A stretch of 64,000 bases of DNA from assembly GCA_002841495.1 (NCBI GenBank), contig PGZV01000015.1, positions 82,833 to 146,832 on the forward strand, read 5' to 3'. The stretch comes from Firmicutes bacterium HGW-Firmicutes-2 (lineage in GTDB: Bacteria; Bacillota; Clostridia; Lachnospirales; Vallitaleaceae). Shown here in pieces: positions 50,722 to 59,800 of this stretch; positions within the stretch are counted from its first letter, which is position 1; each line of letters opens with the position of its first letter. The notes under the pieces were generated by a model that ran no database searches, had not been told where the DNA came from, and saw only the letters and a program-made list of their open reading frames with translations. A program made the translations under genes and the position numbers.

Positions 50722-51615
50722 TTAGCTGCCAAAAAGCTTTCCTATTCCGCCAAATATGTTAGCGAAAAAATCACTGATCCCAGCTAAGATATCTCCTAAG
50801 CCGTTTAAAAAGGCCGTTATACCTTTTCCGGCTTCTTTGGCACTATCCATTGTCTCTGCTAACTGAGATAATTTGTCGCCCCACTTGGAAATATCTAACT
50901 TTTCCAACGTTCTACTAAGGCTTATAATTTGTTGAATATTTTCTTCGGTCAACTCAATATTTTGAGCATCTGCCAAATTAATAATGACCACTCTCAGTTC
51001 TTCGTCTGTCATATCTTTTGTCTCATCGAGTATTTTTTTCAACTCATTCATCAGCATGGTTGCATCATCACTACCAATTGTTTCTGCAAGTTCGCTTGTG
51101 GTCACCAATTCTTCTGCGGCAACTTCTTTTGCAGTTTGATCTAGAGAAATACCTGTGATATCCTCATATGCTTTGTATATACCGGTGAGAGCCGCTGTAC
51201 CGGAAACCGAAAACGGTGCGGATACCATGACACTCGCATTTTCCACACCTGCTGTCATAAGTGCGTTTCTATAAATATCTTCTGTACACCAATTAATGTT
51301 ATTGGTTGTAACATTAATCCCTGAATCTTCTTCAAGAGTTCTGATATAAATACTTGATATGGATGATGAACCAATTTTTTGATCCGGCACAAGTCCAGAA
51401 AGATATGCTCTTTCTTCATCAATGGTGACAATTATTTCTTTCACTTTCCCGCGCTCAAGATTAAAATCCGTATACATCTGCCTGATCTGTGCTTCTGTTA
51501 GATTCGCACCTAAGGTAACACGTTCTTCCCCTGGCTCAACGGCCAATACGGGCACTTGAAGCAATACCGTGAACAATGCAGCTAATAATATAATGCCATA
51601 TATTTTTCTCATCAT
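50722..51615 (-). CDS. Secreted DUF1002 protein
   Basis: A 297-aa protein with a signal peptide (hydrophobic 7-22, cleavage near VLAVEPG). It matches DUF1002 (YpuA-like): VTLGANLTEAQIRQMY (about 33-48), SSISSIYIRTLEEDSGINVTTNNINWCTEDIYRNALMTAG across 81-120, and an Ala/Glu-rich helical second half. The Gly/Phe-rich tail (about 265-297) is amphipathic. Function unknown; the family is common in Clostridia and Bacilli. Confidence 0.9.
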   Translation of the reverse strand: MMRKIYGIILLAALFTVLLQVPVLAVEPGEERVTLGANLTEAQIRQMYTDFNLERGKVKEIIVTIDEERAYLSGLVPDQKIGSSSISSIYIRTLEEDSGINVTTNNINWCTEDIYRNALMTAGVENASVMVSAPFSVSGTAALTGIYKAYEDITGISLDQTAKEVAAEELVTTSELAETIGSDDATMLMNELKKILDETKDMTDEELRVVIINLADAQNIELTEENIQQIISLSRTLEKLDISKWGDKLSQLAETMDSAKEAGKGITAFLNGLGDILAGISDFFANIFGGIGKLFGS

Positions 51616-51714
51616 AATCTACCTATTTTCCTTATCACTTTTTTCATCCGTTTAATATCAGTCATTATTCCATGTATTTTTCATTCTCATTCCACAATAA
51701 GAGCTACAAGAATA

Positions 51715-52361
51715 TTGACAGTAACAAGATTATTCTACCACTTGGAACTCAGTCTTACAATCTTTTATATCTTACAATTGTGTGACCGATCCGCTAACTC
51801 ATTGATTCTTGGTGTGTTTCTGAGTATCGTCATAGCGCTTAAGCTGACTGTGGGCATTACAAGACCACTGAAAATAATTTTAGATCAAATGGAAGTCATA
51901 TCCGAATATGACCTATCCCAATCTATGGATGCCTCCATCTTATCTAGACAGGATGAGATGGCATTGCACAAGCTTTCGGCATCATGAGGGACAATATTGC
52001 GCTCATCAATGACTCCTGTGTCGAAATGTCCGGTCAGATGGTAGCCATCAACAACCTTATACTGTCACTATCAGCCATCTCAGAACAAAATGCAGCCGGT
52101 GCCCAGCAGTCTTCCGCATCCATAGTGGAACAGACCAAGCTCCTTGACGCCATGTCAGCGTCAAGTTCGGATCTAGCAAAACTAGCGAACAAGATGGAGG
52201 CCAATGTCTCAGTCTTTAGGACAGAATCCGATGAGGCCATGCACCTTGAAGAAAGCCTTCTTGAAGATGCAGTGGTTGAAACCCATGACTCGGTCATGAA
52301 CCATGTTCTTCATATCCAACAAGACATAGAAGCATCTAAGGAAGCAATCTATAAAGAAGGG
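51715..52361 (+). pseudogene. Degenerate methyl-accepting chemotaxis protein remnant
   Basis: Two overlapping frames together give pieces of an MCP. A transmembrane helix and HAMP start (LILGVFLSIVIALKLTVGITRPL, DQMEVISEYDLS) stop at MALHKLSAS; the next frame continues with MRDNIALIND and jumps to the distal SLSAISEQNAAGAQQSSASIVEQ heptads. The sensor domain, most of HAMP and the central signalling hairpin (AIEAARAGE) are gone. The end of the second frame (LPPIG, stop at 52379) is fused to an aldo/keto reductase fragment. Confidence 0.85.
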
Positions 52362-52485
52362 TTGCCACCCATTGGGTAACCCACTTTGGTCGCTAAGATT
52401 ATCTTATCCCGTCTACCTTTAATACCTTTGCCTACAACCCTTTCGCTTTCTCCATTATTATATATGTTGGCCGTTTCAAAAAGAT
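52362..52485 (-). pseudogene. 124-bp fragment of an aldo/keto reductase gene
   Basis: Translates on the minus strand to TANIYNNGESERVVGKGIKG and onward RRDKIILATKVGYPMGG. It matches the gene at 63211-63334 base for base without gaps, at roughly nine identical bases in ten. It is a decayed partial duplicate joined to the MCP remnant. Confidence 0.9.
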
Positions 52486-52503
52486 AAAAGACAGTTAAAC
52501 TCC

Positions 52504-53724
52504 TTAAACATAATCTTCCAATAAATAATCAATAATATTAATCACATGTATTCCTTCAATGTCTTCAAAAGCAACTTTATCTTTTGTGATAATACATTTT
52601 GGATAGTTATCATTTATAGCTAGTAATGGTTTTAATTCTCTCTTTCTAGTTTTATCGTCACTTATTGTCAGTGAAACTTGAACATATATTTTTTCTGACG
52701 CCTTAGTAGCTATAAAATCTACTTCTAAATCTCCTATCTTACCTATTGAAACTTGATACTCACGTCTAATTAACTCTAGATAAACAATATTTTCAAGTAC
52801 ATAGCCTTCGTCTATAAACTTACTTCCCGCAAGCAAGTAACGAATACCCGTATCAACCAAATAATATTTCTCAAACGTTTTAAGATGCATTTTACCTTTC
52901 AGATCATACCGATTAACTTTATATATAATAAAGCTACTTATAACCATGCTTATGTAATTATCTATTGTTTCGCTTGTTGTTTTACGACCAGCACTTGTTA
53001 GATAATCACTAATTTTTTTCGTTGATACTATATTCCCAACATTAGCTGCAAGAAATCTTATTAAACTGTCTAATAATGCTGGATCTCTCACACTGTTTTT
53101 TTGAATGATATCCTTCATTACAACGGTATTATAAATACCGATTAGTAATTCATTCGTAAGGTTTTCATCATCATCAAACAAGGTTACTGACGGAAGTCCA
53201 CCATATCTGAAAAAACTGTTAAATCGCTCATCAATTAAAGCTTGATTATTAAGAGTTTTAATCTCTGAAAAATCTAAAAATTCTTTAAAAGACAATGGAA
53301 GCATTTTTATTTCAACATACCTACCCGATAATAAGGTTGCTAATTCTGAAGATAACATATACGAATTCGAGCCTGTTAAATATATATCTACATTATAATC
53401 AACCAATAACCCATTAATACATCGTTCCCATCCGTCAACCAATTGAATTTCATCTAATAATATATAGGTTTTCATATCCTGCTTCTTGATTTCTTTTGTA
53501 ATTGTTGTATATAAAGATTTATAATCCAATATATCTATATATTTCATAGATTCAAAATTCATAAAAATAATATGATCATCAGATACATTCGATTTTTCCA
53601 AATAGTCTTTATATAACATAAGTAAAGACGACTTTCCACACCTTCTTACACCTGTAATCACTTTTATTACTTGTCTATCTTTCCATCTCACTAATTTATT
53701 TAAATATTGGTTTCTGCTTTTCAT
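52504..53724 (-). CDS. AAA+ ATPase with DUF4143 C-terminal domain
   Basis: The ATG at 53724 (MKSRNQYLNKLVRWKDRQVI) has AAGGAGGTATT upstream; a longer frame runs into a palindrome. The 406-aa protein has AAA_14 features: Walker A GVRRCGKSSLL (about 27-37), LLDEIQLVDGWE Walker B (about 95-106), LTGSNSYMLS sensor, then DUF4143 (about 200-370) with EVDFIATK near the end, reminiscent of a nuclease-like core. These solitary ATPases are widespread and mobile-like; their role is unknown. Confidence 0.88.
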   Translation of the reverse strand: MKSRNQYLNKLVRWKDRQVIKVITGVRRCGKSSLLMLYKDYLEKSNVSDDHIIFMNFESMKYIDILDYKSLYTTITKEIKKQDMKTYILLDEIQLVDGWERCINGLLVDYNVDIYLTGSNSYMLSSELATLLSGRYVEIKMLPLSFKEFLDFSEIKTLNNQALIDERFNSFFRYGGLPSVTLFDDDENLTNELLIGIYNTVVMKDIIQKNSVRDPALLDSLIRFLAANVGNIVSTKKISDYLTSAGRKTTSETIDNYISMVISSFIIYKVNRYDLKGKMHLKTFEKYYLVDTGIRYLLAGSKFIDEGYVLENIVYLELIRREYQVSIGKIGDLEVDFIATKASEKIYVQVSLTISDDKTRKRELKPLLAINDNYPKCIITKDKVAFEDIEGIHVINIIDYLLEDYV

Positions 53725-53754
53725 ATAATACCTCCTTGTAACTATATTATACTT

Positions 53755-53822
53755 GAATAAAAAATAAAAACAAGAAGTTTTGCAGTTATAACCGTAAAAC
53801 ATCTTGTTTTTATTTTTTATTC
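53755..53822. repeat. 68-bp near-perfect palindrome upstream of the DUF4143 ATPase
   Basis: The outer 21-bp arms (GAATAAAAAATAAAAACAAGA and its exact complement) enclose a partly paired GTTTT...AAAAC centre. It begins 30 bp before the ATPase start and is adjacent to the MITE-like element at 53832. It could form a strong hairpin or cruciform. Confidence 0.85.
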
Positions 53823-53831
53823 ATCTATATT

Positions 53832-53951
53832 TGGTTAAAGTGTCAAAACTATATAGTTGAACTTTTACATACAACATATAGTTATGAGTGAATCAACGTA
53901 ACCTATATGTTTTATGTAATTTAGAGAAACTTAGTTTTGACACTTTAACCA
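53832..53951. mobile_element. MITE-like palindromic element C
   Basis: 120 bp with 20-bp perfect terminal inverted repeats (TGGTTAAAGTGTCAAAACTA; the other end carries one extra internal change as ..ACTTAGTTTTGACACTTTAACCA). TATT flanks both sides as a possible target duplication. Non-coding. The remaining gap to 54128 shows no gene; it contains scattered short dyads only. Confidence 0.85.
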
Positions 53952-54128
53952 TATTCTAATCTTTGTATTAATTATACACTTCTCCATGGTTATCATCAAG
54001 ATAACTCGTAATACTACTGTCAAAAGTGCTGACAGAATTCCTAATGTTGTATGAAACTGTAGTGAACTGGCTTCCTTTATATTGTTTGCTTTAATCCATA
54101 GGCCACATAGACTTTTCCCTTAAGGTAC

Positions 54129-55508
54129 TTAACGACCACCTTTTGAGATTTCAAACAGTCCTACAAGTGCTTTTTCTAAATTATTGTCTTCTAAAAGATC
54201 AGAATATCTAATTAAAAAGATGTCATGATCTTTAACTACCATGACCTTATAACCATTATCTGATAAGCTATAAAGACGCGCGCCAAAATCTTCATATCCC
54301 TGAATTTCTTTTATATAATTTTCCATTTCAGGCTTATATTGAATTTCTTCTAGATATCTTTCCCTTTCTTCATTCAACACTTTTTCTACAACCCAATTTT
54401 TAAGCCACTCATGGTCAATATGCATGCCTTCTATATGTATAGAATTAGTAATACGATTTTCATCGTCTTCAATCCATTCATCATATTCGTAGCTCAGTGG
54501 GACAAACACACTACTTTTCACATACCACCACTCTAGATTGGATATGCCAGTAACACCTAATTCCTCCAGTGTTAGTCGGTTGATTTCCATTTTTACATCT
54601 TTTTTATCGGAGGTCGCCATAAAATTTGTACCTACAAAAGTGAAAATGGCTACCATACCTATACCCGTACTTAAGGCCCATGCAATAACCAAAATACCAA
54701 TCTTTGCTACTAGTGGGTAGCTTGTTTTTTGAATGTATTTCTTAAACAGCCAAACAAATATATAGATCAAAGCTATTGGCAAGATACTCACCACTATCAT
54801 ACTCATTGGGATATCGCCATAAGAGTCAAAGAAGAGTGCTACAATTAATAATAATACATATCCCACCAGTAAAACCGATTGAAGTCTATATTTATTCTTT
54901 ACCCACTTAGGGCTATAGTAAAATAGTGTATCGCCATTATGTAATCTCTTACCATTAATAATAATCCAATATAAGGATGGGATTGTTGCCATCCAGATAA
55001 TAATCGTAATCACATAGGGGCTAAACAAATTAAAGACTCTAAGATTTGACGTAAAAAGATCGTATCTTATGTTGTTAGCATTTAACAGCGCCATAGCAAG
55101 GTATAAAAAAGGTAAAAACATGAGTATAAGCTCTGATTTTAAGAATGCCTTTTTTACTGTTTTATAAATGTCTTCATCATCTGTATAAATTGGTGACGCA
55201 TCTATTTCACTTGAATGATAATAGATTCTATATATTTGATTCTCTGCTGCCAACTGCCAGCCTGCACTTTTACAAAACTCATCATATGTAGTGGATTCTT
55301 CTTGATCTGGCCAATCAAGCATCGTTTTTGGTGTTAGCATCGCCACGTTAAAAGTCAAAGCTTGTGGTTCAATCTTTCTAAAAGTCATACCGAAACCCAT
55401 TTTCTCAATGAGCCATCCTTTTAGTGCCATTTCTTCAAAATATCTTTCTAATGACTTATACTCTACAATCGAAGCACTTTTAAATACCCTTTTTCTATCT
55501 CTACTCAT
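54129..55508 (-). CDS. DUF2812 multi-pass membrane protein
   Basis: The ATG at 55508 (MSRDRKRVFKSASIVEY) overlaps the end of padR by 8 bp and has GGAGGATAG before it. Of 459 residues, about 15-110 form the DUF2812 domain (SLERYFEEMALKGWLIEKMGFGMTF, YDEFCKSAGWQLAAENQIYRIYY). Six hydrophobic helices follow (about 125-300) and then a soluble tail. DUF2812 proteins are regularly paired with PadR regulators; probably an envelope or stress-related protein under PadR control. Function unknown. Confidence 0.88.
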   Translation of the reverse strand: MSRDRKRVFKSASIVEYKSLERYFEEMALKGWLIEKMGFGMTFRKIEPQALTFNVAMLTPKTMLDWPDQEESTTYDEFCKSAGWQLAAENQIYRIYYHSSEIDASPIYTDDEDIYKTVKKAFLKSELILMFLPFLYLAMALLNANNIRYDLFTSNLRVFNLFSPYVITIIIWMATIPSLYWIIINGKRLHNGDTLFYYSPKWVKNKYRLQSVLLVGYVLLLIVALFFDSYGDIPMSMIVVSILPIALIYIFVWLFKKYIQKTSYPLVAKIGILVIAWALSTGIGMVAIFTFVGTNFMATSDKKDVKMEINRLTLEELGVTGISNLEWWYVKSSVFVPLSYEYDEWIEDDENRITNSIHIEGMHIDHEWLKNWVVEKVLNEERERYLEEIQYKPEMENYIKEIQGYEDFGARLYSLSDNGYKVMVVKDHDIFLIRYSDLLEDNNLEKALVGLFEISKGGR

Positions 55509-55821
55509 CTCTATCCTCCACAATAGATCGACCATCCTTTACCAGTTGATTCAATCTATCCCACTCTTGTTTAAGCATCCTACGACCTTTTTCTGTCAGG
55601 ATATATACTTTTTTGTTTTCTCCTGATGGCACGCGTTTGACTAATTCTTCTGCTTCAAATCTAGCGATATGGTTATATAAAGTTCCTGGACCGACTTTCA
55701 CGCGTCCATCCGAAATTTCTTCTACCCTCTGCATAATGCCATAACCATGAATTGGATTTGTAAGACTTAATAGCACATAATACATAGGTTCTGTTAGTGT
55801 CTGTAGTTGTTTTCTTGGCAT
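55501..55821 (-). CDS. PadR-family transcriptional regulator
   Basis: A 106-aa winged-helix protein: EPMYYVLLSLTNPIHGYGIMQRVEEIS (11-37), KVGPGTLYNHIARFEAEELV (41-60, recognition helix), ENKKVYILTEKGRRML wing, and a C-terminal dimerisation helix. It is the first gene of a two-gene operon with the DUF2812 gene and has two operator-like repeats in its promoter, so autoregulation is likely. Confidence 0.93.
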   Translation of the reverse strand: MPRKQLQTLTEPMYYVLLSLTNPIHGYGIMQRVEEISDGRVKVGPGTLYNHIARFEAEELVKRVPSGENKKVYILTEKGRRMLKQEWDRLNQLVKDGRSIVEDRDE

Positions 55822-55834
55822 GGCATCTCCTCAC

Positions 55835-55886
55835 TATATCAACACTCGATATAGATCATATTATATCAATACTCGATATAAGTCAA
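55835..55886 (-). promoter_or_regulatory. padR promoter with two 19-bp operator repeats
   Basis: TATATCAACACTCGATATA (55835-55853) and TATATCAATACTCGATATA (55862-55880) differ at one base and are 27 bp apart; both are imperfect dyads (TATATC...GATATA). On the minus strand a TTGACT (55881-55886) and TATAAT (55860-55865) are 15 bp apart with the second operator filling the spacer. Binding would block polymerase. Confidence 0.8.
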
Positions 55887-55940
55887 CCCTATAGAAGATT
55901 GTAACATTTCATTACATTTTATGTAACAACATATATAAAA

Positions 55941-55969
55941 GAGTGTTAGAAGTAACGCTTCTAACACTC
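55941..55969 (-). terminator. Terminator of the toxin-antitoxin operon
   Basis: GAGTGTTAGAAG-(TAACG)-CTTCTAACACTC is a perfect 12-bp hairpin, followed on the minus strand by TTTTATATATG. 34 bp past the toxin stop. Confidence 0.93.
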
Positions 55970-56002
55970 CCAACCACCACCACACCAAACCCAATCAGTC
56001 AC

Positions 56003-56311
56003 TTATATAAGATTTCTGTACTCCTGTCTACTATCTACAACAGCATATATTGTTACTACCTTGTTTATATGATCAACTTTATAAAATGCCAAATGCTTTT
56101 CCACAATCAATACTCTATATCCTTGTTTACGCAATATCGCATATCTCGGAGTACTTCCAGATTCTGGGAATTCAGAAAGTCGCATCATTGCTTTCTCAAG
56201 TTTATCAAGATAATTTAGTGCTACGTCCACACTTCCTGAATCATCTGCAATATAATAAATCAAATCTCTTAATTGGTTATCTGCTTTTTCAGTTCGGACT
56301 ATTTGATACAT
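56003..56311 (-). CDS. RelE/ParE-family toxin
   Basis: A 102-aa protein: YQIVRTEKADNQLRDLIYYIADD (2-24), LDKLEKAMMRLSEFPESGS, YRVLIVEKHLAFYKVDHINKVVTIYAVVDSRQEY with the C-terminal strand pair of the RelE fold. Basic/Tyr residues in the last 35 positions are those used by mRNA interferases or gyrase-targeting ParE; which type cannot be told. It follows the antitoxin gene by 1 bp. Confidence 0.88.
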   Translation of the reverse strand: MYQIVRTEKADNQLRDLIYYIADDSGSVDVALNYLDKLEKAMMRLSEFPESGSTPRYAILRKQGYRVLIVEKHLAFYKVDHINKVVTIYAVVDSRQEYRNLI

Positions 56312-56312
56312 A

Positions 56313-56597
56313 TCAGTCCTCCCTATTTAGTAAGGTGCTTCGAATATCATCAAAGGTTTTTTGAAGTGATTCAACCCTTCCATACTTCACGTCTTCTTCT
56401 GCTTCTGCTAATGTACGTAGCAATTCCAATTCCGATGTCATTTGCTTGTATTCCTGCAAGCCTATTACTACTGTATCTCCTCTGCCGTTCTTCGTTATGA
56501 TTACTGGCTTTCTTGTCTCATGACATTGCTTAGATATTTCATTGTAATGATTTCTAAGGTCCGCTGATGGACGAATATCTAGTTCCATATATTTCAC
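56313..56597 (-). CDS. Phd/YefM-family antitoxin
   Basis: A 94-aa protein. The N-terminal Phd/YefM fold is ELDIRPSADLRNHYNEISKQCHETRKPVIITKNGRGDTVVIG in pieces (5-46), binding operator DNA. The acidic helical C-terminus (about 55-94) would wrap the toxin. First gene of the pair, with GAGAGGGTGAAATAT before the ATG; autorepression is expected. Confidence 0.9.
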   Translation of the reverse strand: MKYMELDIRPSADLRNHYNEISKQCHETRKPVIITKNGRGDTVVIGLQEYKQMTSELELLRTLAEAEEDVKYGRVESLQKTFDDIRSTLLNRED

Positions 56598-56809
56598 CCT
56601 CTCTTATTAAGATAGTCATATTATATCATCTAACTACTATGCTAGCAATTGCAAACTTTAGCCATTTCTCTTAACAACGTAATCCATAAGTTTTATATTA
56701 TCCTATCATTCCCATACTGGCCTTGATTTGCTTCAAAATGCCAGATAAACTTAAATCAACCATACCGGTACTGCCCAAATCTCTTTAGATAAAATAACGG
56801 ATACATAAG

Positions 56810-56850
56810 AAACGGGTACGGCTAACTTATAAAGTTAGCCGTACCCGTTT
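56810..56850 (-). terminator. Strong terminator after the SLH surface-protein gene
   Basis: AAACGGGTACGGCTAACTT (56810-56828) pairs perfectly with AAGTTAGCCGTACCCGTTT (56832-56850) with a 3-nt loop; T-rich on both flanks. The rest of the 56598-56891 gap holds no recognisable gene. Confidence 0.92.
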
Positions 56851-56891
56851 TTGCTTTGTTATCATTAAAAGAACTTTTAGAATAGCATCCC

Positions 56892-59800
56892 TTATTTTGC
56901 CAAGAGATTGTATAATACTTGTGCCATTTCAGCTCGGTTTGTCGTATCTGTCGGAGAAAGCGTACCGTTATGCCCACTGACGATTTCCGTTCCTACAAGT
57001 AATATCATGGCGTCTTCTGCCCAATTTGCTATCAGGTTTGCATCGATGTAATCCATCATTTGTTTTCCTTCCACTGGTGTGGGAAGTTCACCAATGACCA
57101 CTAAAGTATTGTAGAGTAGGGTAAACATTTCCTGTCTGGTGATTTCCTGATTAGGTACAAATAGATTATGACCTATGCCCTTTGTGATACCAAGAGCTTT
57201 GGCCTTAGACAGATAGCCTGTATAATAGGTATCTCCGGCATCCGCAAAGTTATCTTCCCCGCTTTCATCCGCTTCTATACCGTAAGCCCGCATTAACATG
57301 GTGATGAATTGGCCTCTTGTTAGTTTGGCATTAGGGCTATAGTTGGTTGCATCTGTGCCTGTAGTTATGTTTCTTGCTGCAATGAAAGTGACTGCTTGAC
57401 GATACCACGATGATTCTACCACATCTCTAAAGCTCACTTTATTATAGCCAATCATATACTCAGAAAAGTGGTTCGTGGTAAAAACAACGGTACCGCTTGC
57501 CGTATCATATTTACCCTTAACAGGATTGAGCTTGCCGTCACTATCGATGTAATAAACAACGATAGCTTCTTCATCTTCCCCAGCTTCCGGTGTATAAGGA
57601 ATACTAATAGTAGCCTTACCGTTACCAAATTGGGATATATTAGAGCTTCCGGCTGATACTGATAAATCATAGACCGGCCTATTGCCAACCGCTTGCTGCA
57701 TTTCACCTGAAAGTGTGCTTGTCTCTACTCTCGCCATACTGATTGTGATATTGCCTGTTCCGGCCGCACCGCTGATCGTATTAACCGCCTCTGCATCAAA
57801 AGTTATACTACCTAAACCTGTGATGACTTTAACATCAGCCTTTGTTTCATCCGCTACTTTGTCAAAGGTTGTTCTATCCATCACTACTTCAACTGTTTGT
57901 GCATTGATATTCGCTTCAACTTTGATTTCTATCACTGCCTTCTGTCCAGCAGTTTCACTTGCCTTCGCTATGTCAGTCAGAGACGTCATTGCACTTGCCC
58001 CCACGTCTGCCGTAGCAGTTCCGGTAGCCGTATTGGTTTGAGCTGTAAAAGATGTTGTGTTCACATCTGCAGATGGTACTGTCGGGCGCGTTGATCCTGA
58101 ATTGTTGCCAGTGCTGATTAATGTCCATTGTGCATAGACGGTCATATCTTGGGTTACTGACGTCATCGGTGTAAACGTCACACCGCTACCACCAGCTGCG
58201 GTATTCCACCCGCTAAAGGTATAGCCTGTCCTCACTGGGGCAGTGGGTAAAGTGCTTACATTACCACCTAAGACTACTAACTTGGTTGTCGGACTTGCAT
58301 CCGAAGTACCACCATTTTTATCAAAGGTAACCGTATTAGCAAGCACAGGATAGTCATTGTTCACATTCGGTAAGATTGTCCATGTGCTCGTCGTTTGTTC
58401 ACTCTTATTTGCATTCAGTAACATTGCAAAATCGTTATTCTTCATGGCATCTGATGTCTTAGATGTCAGAAAAGCTTCATTTGGCCCCATACCTATGCCG
58501 ACTTTAACATCCACTGCAAATCCAGCCATAATCTGACTTGCATCACTATTCCAATAGCCATAAGATAAAATATTGCTGACAGAATCCTCGGCATCATATC
58601 CTATAAAACCACCAACTAACGAATTATTCCCACCTGTCAAATTCCCTGTAGCATAGTTATTTGTGAGCACACTATCATAAGCATATCCTGCCAAACCCCC
58701 AACCGCGGCCTCAATACCACCTGTTACATCCACAGTGGCATAGGCATCCAAAATTGTGCACGCGTATAAATTGGCCACAAGACCACCAACATAAGTATAA
58801 TTACCACTTGATATCATACCGGATGCATGGCTGTTTATTATATTACTATAATCGGCATATCCAACAAGACTACCTATATCAGCATATACTGCTGATGAAT
58901 ATATCGAAACATCCTCTAACCAAACATTACTAATTGTAGAACCCGAAATACCTCCGAATAGACCTGCATATACCAGCTCTGTATTAGGCATATCAAATGT
59001 TCCCATTGTAAGATTGGTGATTTTTTTATTATTACCATCAAAATTCCCTCTAAAAAATACATAATCGCTTCCAATAGGAAACCAGTCATGCCCCGAAAGG
59101 TCTATACGCGTAACACTGTCAGCAATTTTGATGTTATAGCCTGAAAAGTCATTGCCATTATTAACCTGCTTGGCCACCCACGCTAGTTCGGCAGCATTAT
59201 CAATTGTATATGTGTCGGTATCTTCATCCAGGTCCGGATCCATTGTGGCCACATTACCATAGTCTGTCCAGTAATTTGTCCACCTTGCATATAAGGTAAC
59301 ATTATCATTGTAAACATAATAACTGTCGCCCTCAGCAAATATCTCTCCATTTTGATCTACCCAGCCTCCGAAATTGAGGTTGCCATTTGTCAGACCGCTT
59401 CCTGATGCCAATAAACATGCTTCGCCTTGTGCATATGAATTACTATCTATAGGAATCGTTCCGGTTCCTCCGTTAATATCATAAGTTAGGGTATAGGTTG
59501 GTGTCCACTTTGCATAGAAGTTAATATTTGTGCTTCCGATATAATAAGTACCACCTGGTTGAAAAACCGTCCCGCTTCCGCCACTGTTAAGCGTCCAACC
59601 GGCAAATCTGAAGCTTTCTTTCGTAAGCCCACTGCCAGATAATAATGTAATATTGCTATCTTGCGCATAAGCATTACTGTCTACGGGTTCAGTACCCATT
59701 CCTGAATTTGCATGATACGTTACAGTGTAACTAGGGTTCCACTTCGCATAAAACTCAGTATCCCCACTGCTCATTGTATACGTTGCGCCAGCAGTATAAA

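Noticed and set aside
51715..52379. Two intact small signalling proteins
   Set aside because: The frames overlap out of phase and lack the sensor and signalling core; a broken MCP fits better.
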